Below are positions 17,675-27,161 of a DNA stretch of 64,000 nucleotides, piece after piece. Within the stretch, counting starts at the first letter, position 1, and each line of letters begins with the position of its first letter. The translations under genes were made by a program, and so were the position numbers. The DNA comes from Candidatus Scybalocola faecigallinarum (GTDB lineage: Bacteria > Bacillota > Clostridia > Lachnospirales > Lachnospiraceae), in assembly GCA_018711005.1 (NCBI GenBank), contig DVIT01000028.1, positions 1 to 64,000 of the forward strand, in the 5' to 3' direction. Under the pieces are notes generated by a model, which made no database searches, had not been told where the DNA came from, and worked only from the letters and a program-made list of their open reading frames with translations.

Positions 17675-19377
17675 TCACTTTCTCTCCTGTCAGTAAATAC
17701 TTTTAAACAGGCATTGGATTCATAGACCGACTCGATATTTTCCCACGTACGGCCATCATAGCTTAAATAACCTTCCCCGTCGAAAATATCCACACTGCTG
17801 GTCCATTCCCCTGTCTCATATTCAATGGCAACCGGCCGCAGGCTGTCTTCTGTCACCAGATGCACGATCACTGCAAATTTATCTCCGGCATTCACAGGAA
17901 GATCCGCTAAAAAGTCCACCGTATGGTAGCCGGCATTTTCAATATATCCGCTTTTTACATATTCCATTGTATCAAAGGATTGGCTGTCTGTAAAATCCCT
18001 GACGATAAAAATATCAAAATAACTGGACGGCCCTGTTGTATAAAATGCCGCAGCTTTTATCATTTCGTCCTTCTGGGCTTCATAGACATTGGAAAACCAG
18101 GCCCCTTCTTCGCTGTAGCCAATGGTTCCCACCCAGCCAAGAAGGTCGCTTTGATAAATACAGTCATAATTATCCGTAGTTTCCACCCGGGTATACACCA
18201 GATTATCAGTGCCGATATTTGTATCCTCATAAGAAATGTAAAAATATCCCCGGTCCCCAAACTGGCTTCCCCAGCTGTTCCTGCATAAAAAGGCGCCGTC
18301 ATTTTCCGGGTGTACGTTAAAATTTTCTTTGGGATAATCGTCATCCCAGCCAACAATGACAATATCATGATTTGCTGTATTTTTCCCGGGATAATAGTAT
18401 GAGCAGTTCTTAGCGCTGTAGTAGCTGGAGCTGCTGTTGGCAAATTCCATATCGGAATAAAATGAGCTTTGGACACCGCCCCACTGATGGATGGCAGCCT
18501 TGATCCCATCAAAATCTTTGGCCGGAATGCTTACAGCCTCCTGAAGATGGACGCTGGCCGTAAGGCTGCTGTCTGTTGCCCCATCCCCGTAAGGATCTTC
18601 ATTTTCCAGCACAGGCCCTTTCCAGGACGTCAGGTAAGCCAGAGCCATATTAAAATCCCCGCCGTCCTGCTGGGTCATATTGTACCCGGACATAAAACTC
18701 ATATGATCCGGCGAAAACATATAGCTTTCTCCCGGCATCAGTGAAGATTCCAGAGCTCCCAGGGACGCAAATGCCCAGCATGTCCCAAGATTTCCCTGAT
18801 CCCGCACCGGGGTAACACGCTCATCGTCCCGCATATCATAAGCTTTGGGCAGCGTCTCCGGAACACTTTGGGCATTGGTGACCACAGCGGTTTGAGTCGT
18901 CTCGTCCCACGAATAGCTTCCGCCAAAGGCCTCTGCCAGCAATGCTGCCGATACATAAAGCCGTCCATTGCGCCAGATCATCGGCTCGGCAAAAGCTGTA
19001 TCCTTGTTATCCACAACAGCGCCATCGGTTTCAGGAGAAATCCGCACCTCATGGCCATTTGCCTCAAAGCACAGATTTTTATCGCGGTCCACATCCACGC
19101 TGCTATAAAAGATCCTGGGAACCTGGGTAATGGGAATCATCAGGGACATGGATTCTGTCATATATGGCCGCTGAGATCCGGTAAAATTTAATGTCTCCCC
19201 GTCTCTTTCCACACAGATCTGCCCGCTGTTAATGGCATCTGCCTTTTTTACATTATAGTATACCTCTAAAGCCTGGGCTGCTTCTCCCATTACATGCCGG
19301 GGAGAATAAAACATACATACCGCTGCACCTGCACCGATCACCAGCACAATGATCAAAAGCCGCTTAATATATTTCAA
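17671..19377 (-). CDS. Secreted C1 (papain-like) peptidase with copper-amine-oxidase-N-like region
   Basis: Signal anchor; RDQGNLGTCWAFASLGALESS (catalytic Cys), NHDIVIVGWDDD (His), LCRNSWGSQFGDRGYFYISY (Asn); N-terminal GRLYVSAALLAEAFGGSYSWDETTQTAVV. Confidence 0.9.
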   Translation of the reverse strand: MKYIKRLLIIVLVIGAGAAVCMFYSPRHVMGEAAQALEVYYNVKKADAINSGQICVERDGETLNFTGSQRPYMTESMSLMIPITQVPRIFYSSVDVDRDKNLCFEANGHEVRISPETDGAVVDNKDTAFAEPMIWRNGRLYVSAALLAEAFGGSYSWDETTQTAVVTNAQSVPETLPKAYDMRDDERVTPVRDQGNLGTCWAFASLGALESSLMPGESYMFSPDHMSFMSGYNMTQQDGGDFNMALAYLTSWKGPVLENEDPYGDGATDSSLTASVHLQEAVSIPAKDFDGIKAAIHQWGGVQSSFYSDMEFANSSSSYYSAKNCSYYYPGKNTANHDIVIVGWDDDYPKENFNVHPENDGAFLCRNSWGSQFGDRGYFYISYEDTNIGTDNLVYTRVETTDNYDCIYQSDLLGWVGTIGYSEEGAWFSNVYEAQKDEMIKAAAFYTTGPSSYFDIFIVRDFTDSQSFDTMEYVKSGYIENAGYHTVDFLADLPVNAGDKFAVIVHLVTEDSLRPVAIEYETGEWTSSVDIFDGEGYLSYDGRTWENIESVYESNACLKVFTDRRESE

Positions 19378-19427
19378 TACAAGCCTCCTGTCTTATTTTC
19401 AGGCGCCTTTCCCAAGGTTGCAAAGGC

Positions 19428-20594
19428 TCATTCATTTGTCTTATGCGCCGAAGGTCTTGGCGGTTTAGGCCCTGAAAACTGATAAAAATATGCCTGGAGC
19501 ATACCATTATAAATTTTACGGTTCTTGTCCGCCTTCCTTCCAATATATTTCTGAGCATCCTCATAAGAGGTCAGGAGATATAGCGACCAGCTGTCCAGAC
19601 GCCGGAAAGCCTCCCCGATCTCCTGATACAGAGCCGGAAGCTGGGATTTTTCTTCCAGACGCTCCCCGTAAGGCGGATTAGTAATGATAAATCCATACTT
19701 TTTCGGATGGCTCAGGGCGCTTACAGGTCTTTGCTGAAAATGGATCCGGTGATCCACGCCGGCTTCCCTGGCATTGGCCCGGGCAATGCGAATCACATCC
19801 CCGTCAATGTCATAGCCCTGAATATCCATATCCGTATCATCTTTAATCAGGTCATTGGCTTCGCTGACTGCGTCGTACCAAAGCTTCTTTGGCAGAAAAT
19901 TTTTCCAGTTTTCTGCAGTAAATTCCCGGTTCATTCCCGGAGCGATATTTGCGCCGATCATCGCCGCTTCAATAGGAAATGTTCCGCTGCCGCAAAATGG
20001 GTCTACAAGGATACGGTCTTTGTGCCATGGGGTCAGCATGATCAGTGCTGCTGCCAAAGTCTCTGACACCGGCGCTTTTGCCGTAAGCCTGCGGTATCCC
20101 CGCTTATGCAGGGATTCCCCGGTAGTATCCAGAGTCACGGACACCTCGTCCTTATGTATGAACACACGAATAGGATAGTCGTCTCCACTTTCCGAAAACC
20201 AGGAAATATTGTACTTTCCTTTCATTCGTTCCACAATGGCTTTTTTTACAATGGACTGAATATCCGAGCTGCTGAAAAGCTTTGAATTTTTCGTCGTGGC
20301 CTTTGTCACCCAGAATCTTGCATCTGCCGGCAGGAAATCCTCCCATGGCAGCGCCCGGGTCTTTTCAAAGAGCTCATCAAAGCTATAGGCATTAAACCGT
20401 CCTATAACAAGCATGATCCGCTCTGTTGTCCTTAAAAAGATATTTGCCCGGCATATGGCATCCAAGTCTCCCCGAAAGGTTACCCTTCCGTCACTGACAC
20501 GGACGATCTCATATCCCAGATCCATAATCTCTCTTTTTAAAACAGCCTCAAGACCAAAATGGCATGGGGCATCAAATTCAAACTGTTGATTCAT
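19428..20594 (-). CDS. THUMP-domain class I SAM-dependent RNA methyltransferase (RlmL/YpsC-like)
   Basis: MNQQFEFDAPCHFGLEAVLKREI; VDPFCGSGTFPIEAAMIG; FIITNPPYGERLEE. Confidence 0.93.
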   Translation of the reverse strand: MNQQFEFDAPCHFGLEAVLKREIMDLGYEIVRVSDGRVTFRGDLDAICRANIFLRTTERIMLVIGRFNAYSFDELFEKTRALPWEDFLPADARFWVTKATTKNSKLFSSSDIQSIVKKAIVERMKGKYNISWFSESGDDYPIRVFIHKDEVSVTLDTTGESLHKRGYRRLTAKAPVSETLAAALIMLTPWHKDRILVDPFCGSGTFPIEAAMIGANIAPGMNREFTAENWKNFLPKKLWYDAVSEANDLIKDDTDMDIQGYDIDGDVIRIARANAREAGVDHRIHFQQRPVSALSHPKKYGFIITNPPYGERLEEKSQLPALYQEIGEAFRRLDSWSLYLLTSYEDAQKYIGRKADKNRKIYNGMLQAYFYQFSGPKPPRPSAHKTNE

Positions 20595-20745
20595 ATGTAC
20601 CTTTGACAGCCTTTTCTTTTGCAAAAGCCGTCTGCTCCTTCCTAATAAATCCCGGCCCGCCGCACCCTGGCCCGGCTCCGGTATTATCATACACCCCTAG
20701 TATATACTCTTTCCCGCCCCCAATCAACCATCGAAAAACAGATTT

Positions 20746-20887
20746 TGTGTCAAATTAAGCCAAGCCGTAAAAAGCGGGGGAGGTCAGATGCAAGCTCGCT
20801 TGCAGATGGTCGCCCACGGTTTTTACGATTTGGCGCATGCCATCATCGAAGGCGCAAGCCTGAGATGGCTTGGCTTAATTTGACACA
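20746..20887. repeat. 142-bp palindromic element with perfect 21-bp terminal inverted repeats
   Basis: TGTGTCAAATTAAGCCAAGCC at 20746-20766 and its exact reverse complement GGCTTGGCTTAATTTGACACA at 20867-20887; nested hairpin TGCAAGC-TC-GCTTGCA. Confidence 0.92.
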
Positions 20888-20895
20888 CTTCCCCG

Positions 20896-21004
20896 TAAGC
20901 CAAGCCGTAAAAAGCGGGGGGAGGTCAGATGCAAGCTTGCTTGCAGATGGCCTCCCACGGTTTTTACGATTTGGCGCATGCCATCATCGAAGGCGCAAGC
21001 CTGA
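20896..21004. repeat. Second, near-identical tandem copy of the element core
   Basis: Offset 140 bp from the first copy (20756-20863); differs by a few bases, e.g. GGGAGGTC/GGCCTCCC versus GGGAGGTC/GGTCGCCC. Confidence 0.9.
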
Positions 21005-21009
21005 AGATT

Positions 21010-21290
21010 TCGGCTCTATTTTGCATTTTTGCATTTATGGCCGTAGGATTTAGCCTGCTTCTACCCCTCTATTTTACATTTTGATGTTCTGAGCCGTAGA
21101 ATCCGGCCTTTGTATACACCCATATTTTGTATTTTTACGTTCTGAGCCGTAGAATCTGACTTTTTCTGCACGCATATTTTTCTTTTGGGCATTCTGAGCC
21201 GTAGACTCCCCTCTTTTTCTGCACGTATATTTTGCATTTCAGTATTCTGAGCCGTAGTGCCCCGGTTTATGCACCCTATCCGGACTTGTA
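21010..21290. repeat. Degenerate tandem array, 52-53 bp period, 5 units
   Basis: Core (GAGCC)GTAGAATCYGRCT...CATATTTTGYATTTT recurs with GTAG at 21043, 21096, 21149, 21201 and 21254. Confidence 0.88.
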
Positions 21291-21429
21291 ATATTCTAAA
21301 CGGAAGAAAAATCAGTGCCTTATAATGCCATAACTTGGTGAAATAAAGCAAAAAACTGCGGCCTGCAGACATCAAAGCTGCAAGCCGCAGAAAAAGACCC
21401 CGCCATGGCCGGCATTTTCTCCCGGCCTT

Positions 21430-21729
21430 TTATCTGCTCATGGGCCCGCTGTAGGCTTCCAGGCCGCCAATCACACTGAGTACATTATAGCCGCCCTGGT
21501 ACAGCTTTCTGGCTGCTAACAGGCTGGTTGCCCCATGGTCACAGTATAAAATATACGTTTTTTCCCGGCTCAGGCCAGACATTGGCAGGACAATACTCTC
21601 ATAGGGAATATTAATCGCTCCCGGGATATGTCCCTGCCAGTATTGAGACGGAAGACGCACATCTACAAGAACATATCGGGATGTGTCCGAATATTTTTCA
21701 AGATTCTTTGCAGGAATCGTATCAAACAT
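21430..21729 (-). CDS. Rhodanese-like domain protein
   Basis: VLVDVRLPSQYWQGHIPGAINIPYESI...KTYILYCDHGATSLLAARKLYQGGYNVLSVIGGLEAY. Confidence 0.9.
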   Translation of the reverse strand: MFDTIPAKNLEKYSDTSRYVLVDVRLPSQYWQGHIPGAINIPYESIVLPMSGLSREKTYILYCDHGATSLLAARKLYQGGYNVLSVIGGLEAYSGPMSR

Positions 21730-21952
21730 AATACCACCTTTATTTCGTATTTCCGGCAGATACTGCTTTTCTTCGGCAGATTTATCCTGCCGGTAAAGAT
21801 TTCATAAGAATGTTCGGCCTGCGATTACAGTGTATCAGTCCGGTGCTTTCGGAACATATTTTTTAACGCAGCATCCTAATCATTCTTATAAAACACAATA
21901 TTCTGCAAAATAAAAATGGTTCCCTTACCTAATGACACATTTACAAAAATGC

Positions 21953-24900
21953 TTATCTTTTCTGGCGTTTTATGAATCTTTCCAAAAATATTCCGGCAAT
22001 AGCTGTTACAGAAAATACCATAATGATACCGCACAGCATTAGAGGTGCTGTATCACCGGTCTTCACTGCCTGAGTTTCCCGTGAGTCATCACTGCTTTGT
22101 CCATTTCCGGTTTGCGCGGATTGGCCGGGCATTCCCGACTCAGATCCACTTCCGGAAATCCCGCTATTTTCAGTTTCCGCCGTATCTGTGGATGTGTCGG
22201 AATTTTCTGTCCCGGACTCACCTGCAGATTCCCCGGGAGTTCCTGTCTCAGACTCATCTGTGGATTCCCCTGGGGTCTCCGTTTCAGACTCGCCTGTGGA
22301 TTCACCTGGAATTTCTGTTTCAGATTCGCCTGTGGATTCACCTGGAACTTCCGTCTCCGGCGGCGCAGGAATCGATGGGATCCATGTCTCATCTGACAGA
22401 CCAAACACACCTAACACAGCATTAGCCTGAGTCTGGGAAATCTGGGGCCGCAGATCATTAATCTGGTATCCGGCGCCATAGGAACCAAACTCATAAAAAC
22501 GGGCTTCCTGATAGGAATTGCCGCTCATATCCTCATAAGGCTCCTGTGCATTAATAATGCCGCTCATATAAGTATCGATCCAGTAGATCGCCCCATCCGG
22601 GCCCCATGGCCGGGCCAGCCGGAAAGCATCGCCGCTGCAGCCTTCTTCAGCCGTCACCGAGCATTGGTAAAAGACCAGACCAAAATCAGAATCCGCAGCA
22701 GTTCTTGGCGCGCAAATAATTCCGCTTTGGGCATGGGTGGGCACGTATACAAAAACAATGTCACACCGGTTAAACAACACCTGAGCATCGTCCCCGGAAT
22801 AAATAAAGTCAATCAGTCCTTCAATGCGGCAGTCGGTAAATGTCTGTTGTCCGGCATGGAGATACAAGGTGTCCTGAACACCGGAAACCGTTACATTTAC
22901 AAAGCTTGCCCCGTCAGCATCACAGCGCAGGGCATCTGCAGACTGATTGCTCCGGTCTTCTGAATCATAAACATAGTCATTGGCAAAGGTAAGATTTTCC
23001 GCCCGGAAATTTACCGCAGAGCTTTGGATATACACAGCGCACCGAAGGGCCATATCTCCGCCGGCAGCATAATCAAGATCCCCGCCATGAAGCGCAGCCG
23101 GATAACAGTGGATAGATGTGCTGTCTGCACCTTCACCGATCAGTGTAATATTTGGCGCGCTGACGGTCAGCTGTTCATTATAGCTGCCGCTGCGGATATA
23201 GATCACCTTTTCCCGGTCATTGTCTGAAGGCACCGCATTCACTGCCGCCTGTACGGTTTTATAAACCGGAATGCCGCTGGCATCCGCAGCTCCATCGATA
23301 CCTGCATAGGAGGCATCCACGATCACATCAACCGTTCCGCTATTCATGGGCAGATAGACATAATTTAATGTCATTCGGGTCTGTCCGCCCCGGGCGTCCG
23401 TATGAATCAGTGTCCATGTGCTGCTGCCCTCCGGAAGTGTCACATCAAATGAAAATCCGGTTTCATTTCCATCTGCAGCAGCAGTAACGGACTGAACGTC
23501 TAAAAGCGTTTCTCCCTGGAAAATAGCAACCGATCCGCTGCGGTCCGCCGTGCCTGCAATGGTCAGTTCAGGGGAAGACACCGTACCTTCCGCTCCCCGG
23601 GTCAGCTGAATATGGGCGCCTTCATCGGGAGAAAGGAAATCCCCGGCATGTCCTGCCGATGGCAATGCCCATACTACAGGGGAAGGATTGCTCCAATTAT
23701 CTGCAGAATATGCGATCACATAATAATAGTATGGCACTTCCGCCGTCACCTGGACATCTGTATATTGCAGCTCGTCTCCCAAAGCAGTATAAATAACCGA
23801 CGCATTGTCAGCGCCTTCATCAGAGGAATACCGGTAAATTTCATAGCGCTCCGCTTCCGGTACTGCGGACCAGGAAACAGCCACCGAATCTGCTCCTGCA
23901 TTTAAACTTACCTGAGGTGTTTGCAGTGCCCGCATCACATCAATGACTGCGGACATTTGCCCTTCTGTGGCTGTGCCGCTGTTCCCCAATCTTCCGGAAA
24001 CTCTGAACTGATAAAAACCACCCTCCGTAATGGGATACAAAAAGCTGTTTTCTGTTGTTTGAGCGATTTCTGTCCACTGGCCGCTGTCATGGCTGACCTC
24101 CACCACATAATATCCGTCACCGCTGGCCAATACGCTGCTGTTCCAGGTGACCTGGATAGCGTCCCTTGTAGCTGCCGCCTCAGCAGACACAGAACGTACC
24201 ACCGGAGCTGATCCAATAGGCGAATAACAGTCGTTCTGATCATATAAAACCGTGCCGCTGGCATTATAATAAGTCATGTTGGTTACTGTTGCTGATGCAT
24301 TGGCCAAAAGCAGGCCAAACCTTACCTGAGTATTTTCACCGTCCTGAGCAAAAACAGCATAATCGCTGTCATTATACGGAATCGTCATACTTACGGCTTC
24401 TCCGCCCTGAGGCGTCATTGTCAGCACAAGTCCCCCGGATGTCTTAGATGCTGAAACATGGACCACCTGTCCCTCGGCTGTATCTGCATTAATCCCGCCG
24501 GCGCCGATGGTTCCGTCTGCGCGGGTGTAAATTCCCCGAAGGTTTGTGGAATTACGGATACCAGCGACGGCAATATTCGTGTGATTTGTATCGTCATAAA
24601 CCCCGAAAAATACTCCGTTAGCCGATGTATTTCCGCAATCCGTAACAACAATATCCGCTTCAAAACGGTTCATATCCGCAGTTTCCGGAAAACTGTACCA
24701 TCCCACATTGTCCTGGAGAACCTGTCCGGTGGTCATATCACCGCCGACCTGGGAAAGCATAAGCCGCTGTCCCACCGGACGTACAGACAGTCCGCTGCCA
24801 TCGGAAGCAGGTTCTTTCTCCTGAGGCTTTGTTTGTGCATCCGGCACCTGATTGGTAACAGAAATATTATGAATGTAGCCGCTTCCGCCGCTGTAAGTCA

Positions 24901-26125
24901 AAGTAATAGTTGCAGCCTCACCGGTATAGGTCACACTGGCCTTATCCCCATCTGCTGCTGCCTTAGCTGTTATGGAATTTGTGGAAAGAGTACCGCTATT
25001 GTCAACAGAAACCGAAAAGGATCCGTCATCTGCGGAATACTGGCACAGTTCCAGATCGATCTGAGCGTTCCCGGCAACTTTAATCTGAATCGCATCACTC
25101 TCAGAAACAGCAATACCATGGGCAGCGTCATTGTACCGGATACTGTTATTTCCGATCAATGTCAAAAGTCCGTCCTGGGCAGGTACACTTGCCCCTCCGG
25201 AAATGGTATAACCGTTTGTATATAATGTGGAAACTACGCTTCCATCTGTAAAGTCATACGTATGGGTTTCACCATCAGCCACAGGAACGCCGGAAGCGCT
25301 GTTATCCTTAACGATTACCGTATAAGATAACGGGCCTGTGGTGGTATCTGTGTAGGTAAAAACCAGCGTATTTCCGGATCTGCCGGCAGTCACATTGCCG
25401 CCGGTAATAGTATACATTGCATCTGTCAGGCTGCCTCTGCCGGCCCCTTCCAGATCAGCCCATAAAATTGCTGTATTGTTTGTGGCAAGCTCTACGCTGC
25501 CATTTCCCTGAGATGTTACTGAAAAAGATGTCTGAGAAGAATTTCCCGGTGTCACTGCAAAAGAAGTGCCATTGATGTCAAAAGAAAAAGTCTTGCCAGT
25601 GTCCCACAGGACTTTGGCCTGGATGTCATTGGAAATTTCAGCACCGGCTCCAGCCGATGAAAGATCAACAGTTGCGCCGCCGGTAATCTCATAAAGATCC
25701 GGCTGGGCAAAAACAACCTGATAGGTGCGGCCCACAGGTAAAGTGGCCGTATATGTATTATTGGAGATCACAGCCTGTCCCGCTGTTTCCTCCCCGTCCA
25801 TAAAAAGGAGGGTCTCGCCTTCCACCGATCCTGAACCTGCTAAGCTTACCGTTCCCCGCACAGTGGCTGTTTCCACCGGTGTGATCGTCCGGGCAGTAAG
25901 ATAATGAAGGTAAATGCTTCCGCTGCCGCTGATGGTTATGGTCATTTGTGCCGCTTCGCCCGTATAGGTAAAGGATTGTGTAAAGTTGTCATTGCTTTGG
26001 TCTCCCGTAAGGGAAATCTGTCCGCTGCTGCCATTGGCACTCCATGTAGCCTGAGCGTCATTGCTGTAGGCGCATACGGGAAGGGTCACCGTTGTCTGTC
26101 CGGCAGGCACGGACAGCGTAAGCAC
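21953..26125 (-). CDS. Pectinesterase-like (CE8) multidomain surface protein, ORF downstream of an in-frame amber codon
   Basis: Pectinesterase motifs YKTVQAAVNAVPSDN...VIYIRSGSYNEQLTV...GDMALRCAVYIQSSAVNFRAENLTFAN...GVQDTLYLHAGQQTFTDCRIEGLIDFIYSGDDAQVLFNRC; FnIII-like regions; C-term PGESTGESETE repeats, VKTGD, TM and Arg/Lys tail. Confidence 0.8.
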   Translation of the reverse strand: MLTLSVPAGQTTVTLPVCAYSNDAQATWSANGSSGQISLTGDQSNDNFTQSFTYTGEAAQMTITISGSGSIYLHYLTARTITPVETATVRGTVSLAGSGSVEGETLLFMDGEETAGQAVISNNTYTATLPVGRTYQVVFAQPDLYEITGGATVDLSSAGAGAEISNDIQAKVLWDTGKTFSFDINGTSFAVTPGNSSQTSFSVTSQGNGSVELATNNTAILWADLEGAGRGSLTDAMYTITGGNVTAGRSGNTLVFTYTDTTTGPLSYTVIVKDNSASGVPVADGETHTYDFTDGSVVSTLYTNGYTISGGASVPAQDGLLTLIGNNSIRYNDAAHGIAVSESDAIQIKVAGNAQIDLELCQYSADDGSFSVSVDNSGTLSTNSITAKAAADGDKASVTYTGEAATITLTYSGGSGYIHNISVTNQVPDAQTKPQEKEPASDGSGLSVRPVGQRLMLSQVGGDMTTGQVLQDNVGWYSFPETADMNRFEADIVVTDCGNTSANGVFFGVYDDTNHTNIAVAGIRNSTNLRGIYTRADGTIGAGGINADTAEGQVVHVSASKTSGGLVLTMTPQGGEAVSMTIPYNDSDYAVFAQDGENTQVRFGLLLANASATVTNMTYYNASGTVLYDQNDCYSPIGSAPVVRSVSAEAAATRDAIQVTWNSSVLASGDGYYVVEVSHDSGQWTEIAQTTENSFLYPITEGGFYQFRVSGRLGNSGTATEGQMSAVIDVMRALQTPQVSLNAGADSVAVSWSAVPEAERYEIYRYSSDEGADNASVIYTALGDELQYTDVQVTAEVPYYYYVIAYSADNWSNPSPVVWALPSAGHAGDFLSPDEGAHIQLTRGAEGTVSSPELTIAGTADRSGSVAIFQGETLLDVQSVTAAADGNETGFSFDVTLPEGSSTWTLIHTDARGGQTRMTLNYVYLPMNSGTVDVIVDASYAGIDGAADASGIPVYKTVQAAVNAVPSDNDREKVIYIRSGSYNEQLTVSAPNITLIGEGADSTSIHCYPAALHGGDLDYAAGGDMALRCAVYIQSSAVNFRAENLTFANDYVYDSEDRSNQSADALRCDADGASFVNVTVSGVQDTLYLHAGQQTFTDCRIEGLIDFIYSGDDAQVLFNRCDIVFVYVPTHAQSGIICAPRTAADSDFGLVFYQCSVTAEEGCSGDAFRLARPWGPDGAIYWIDTYMSGIINAQEPYEDMSGNSYQEARFYEFGSYGAGYQINDLRPQISQTQANAVLGVFGLSDETWIPSIPAPPETEVPGESTGESETEIPGESTGESETETPGESTDESETGTPGESAGESGTENSDTSTDTAETENSGISGSGSESGMPGQSAQTGNGQSSDDSRETQAVKTGDTAPLMLCGIIMVFSVTAIAGIFLERFIKRQKR

Positions 26126-26164
26126 TGCACCATCGGATACCAGTGCGCCATGCTGAGTGTCGTG

Positions 26165-26386
26165 CTAGGTCATCCCTGTTGCCATCAGTGATCCGTCCGG
26201 CCCGGAATAGATAGGGGCATTTTGGTCTCTAAAGTCCCATGTTACCTCCGATCCATCTGCGGTCAATGCCTGACCTGCAGCTCTTACCTGGATGCCTGGC
26301 AGGCTGCCCAGGACAAGAGATACTGCCAGAAGAAGCGCTGCAGCCAACGCCGCAGGTTTCCCCGGCCTTCGATTAAATAATTTCAT
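26165..26386 (-). pseudogene. N-terminal signal-peptide fragment of the same gene, ending in TAG
   Basis: MKLFNRRPGKPAALAAALLLAVSLVLGSLPGIQVRAAG...DGSLMATGMT-TAG; same reading frame as 21953..26125, no other stop between the two ORFs. Confidence 0.75.
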
Positions 26387-26645
26387 TGTTTCTCACTCCT
26401 GTAAATAAAATACATAGTTTATACAGACGCCCGGACACATTCCTAAAGCGCCTATACTCAGTAAAATTGTATCACCATTTTTCCTGATAAACAATAGCTG
26501 GCCTTTTTAATTTCATTAATCTGGTAACGGTTCAGGGGTGGATGCGGCATACCTTCGCCACATCCACCCCTGTTTGGGACTCTTTATTTCCCCATACCCT
26601 GTGTCATGTCACAGATCTGAAACCGATCGTACGGATCCTGCTGTC

Positions 26646-26858
26646 TTATCTTCCGCAATTATAGGAAGAATCGGTCTCATCAGACATGTTATAGGAATTT
26701 TGTGTGCTTTGAACATTGCTCGTATAAGCACTGTTTTTGGCACCGCTCTTGGCGCTGTTTTTAGCATTGCTCTTGGAACTGTTTCTTCCGCAGTTCTTAG
26801 AAGCGGTGTTTGTTGCGCCGTTTTTTGATGCACTGTTTTTTCCACGATTCTCTGCCAT
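26646..26858 (-). CDS. Small Ser/Asn/Lys-rich protein (70 aa)
   Basis: MAENRGKNSASKNGATNTASKNCGRNSSKSNAKNSAKSGAKNSAYTSNVQSTQNSYNMSDETDSSYNCGR with strong upstream SD (AAGGAGGAAAT). Confidence 0.65.
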   Translation of the reverse strand: MAENRGKNSASKNGATNTASKNCGRNSSKSNAKNSAKSGAKNSAYTSNVQSTQNSYNMSDETDSSYNCGR

Positions 26859-26862
26859 AAAA

Positions 26863-26969
26863 TTTCCTCCTTCTTGGCCTGTCCTTTAAGGCCATACAGG
26901 TATCCCCGCAGGGGATTTCCTCCTTTTCGGCCTGCCTTTTAAGGCCATACAGGTTATCCCCGGAGGGGA
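26863..26969. repeat. Two tandem copies (53-bp period) of an SD-bearing leader repeat
   Basis: tttcctccttcttggcctgtcctttaaggccatacaggtatccccgcagggga then tttcctccttttcggcctgccttttaaggccatacaggttatccccggagggga; third copy at 36132. Confidence 0.9.
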
Positions 26970-27068
26970 TTTCCTATGAAAGCCGGCCGGCTTTTTTGGC
27001 GGGCTTTCATGGTCATAGTATGACCTGGTGACAGAAAGATATTCTGGCAAAACATGGCTTGCAAAAAA

Positions 27069-27117
27069 GCAGCGTATTCTATTTATGATGTTAGGATCAA
27101 TAAGTAGAATACGCTGC
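27069..27117. repeat. Inverted repeat / large hairpin
   Basis: GCAGCGTATTCTA ... TAGAATACGCTGC, 13-bp perfect arms. Confidence 0.8.
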
Positions 27118-27161
27118 CTATTTATGGCTATTTTAGCCCCAATCGCAATTTTATTCTTGGA

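Noticed and set aside
20745-21053. 102-aa plus-strand ORF with duplicated GRSDASSLADGRPRFLRFGACHHRRRKPE
   Set aside because: The peptide repeat merely translates the duplicated palindromic DNA element; no ribosome-binding site and no recognisable domain.
21061-21375. 104-aa minus-strand ORF with repeated LRLRMPKRKIC / LRLRTSKCKI segments
   Set aside because: Lies within the 53-bp non-coding tandem array; the period is not a multiple of 3, so the reading frame is incidental.
24458-25225. Long antisense ORFs such as 24458-25225, 38255-39028, 6428-7069 and 31855-type overlaps
   Set aside because: Complementary to well-supported genes on the other strand; no SD or domain signatures. Treated as shadow ORFs.
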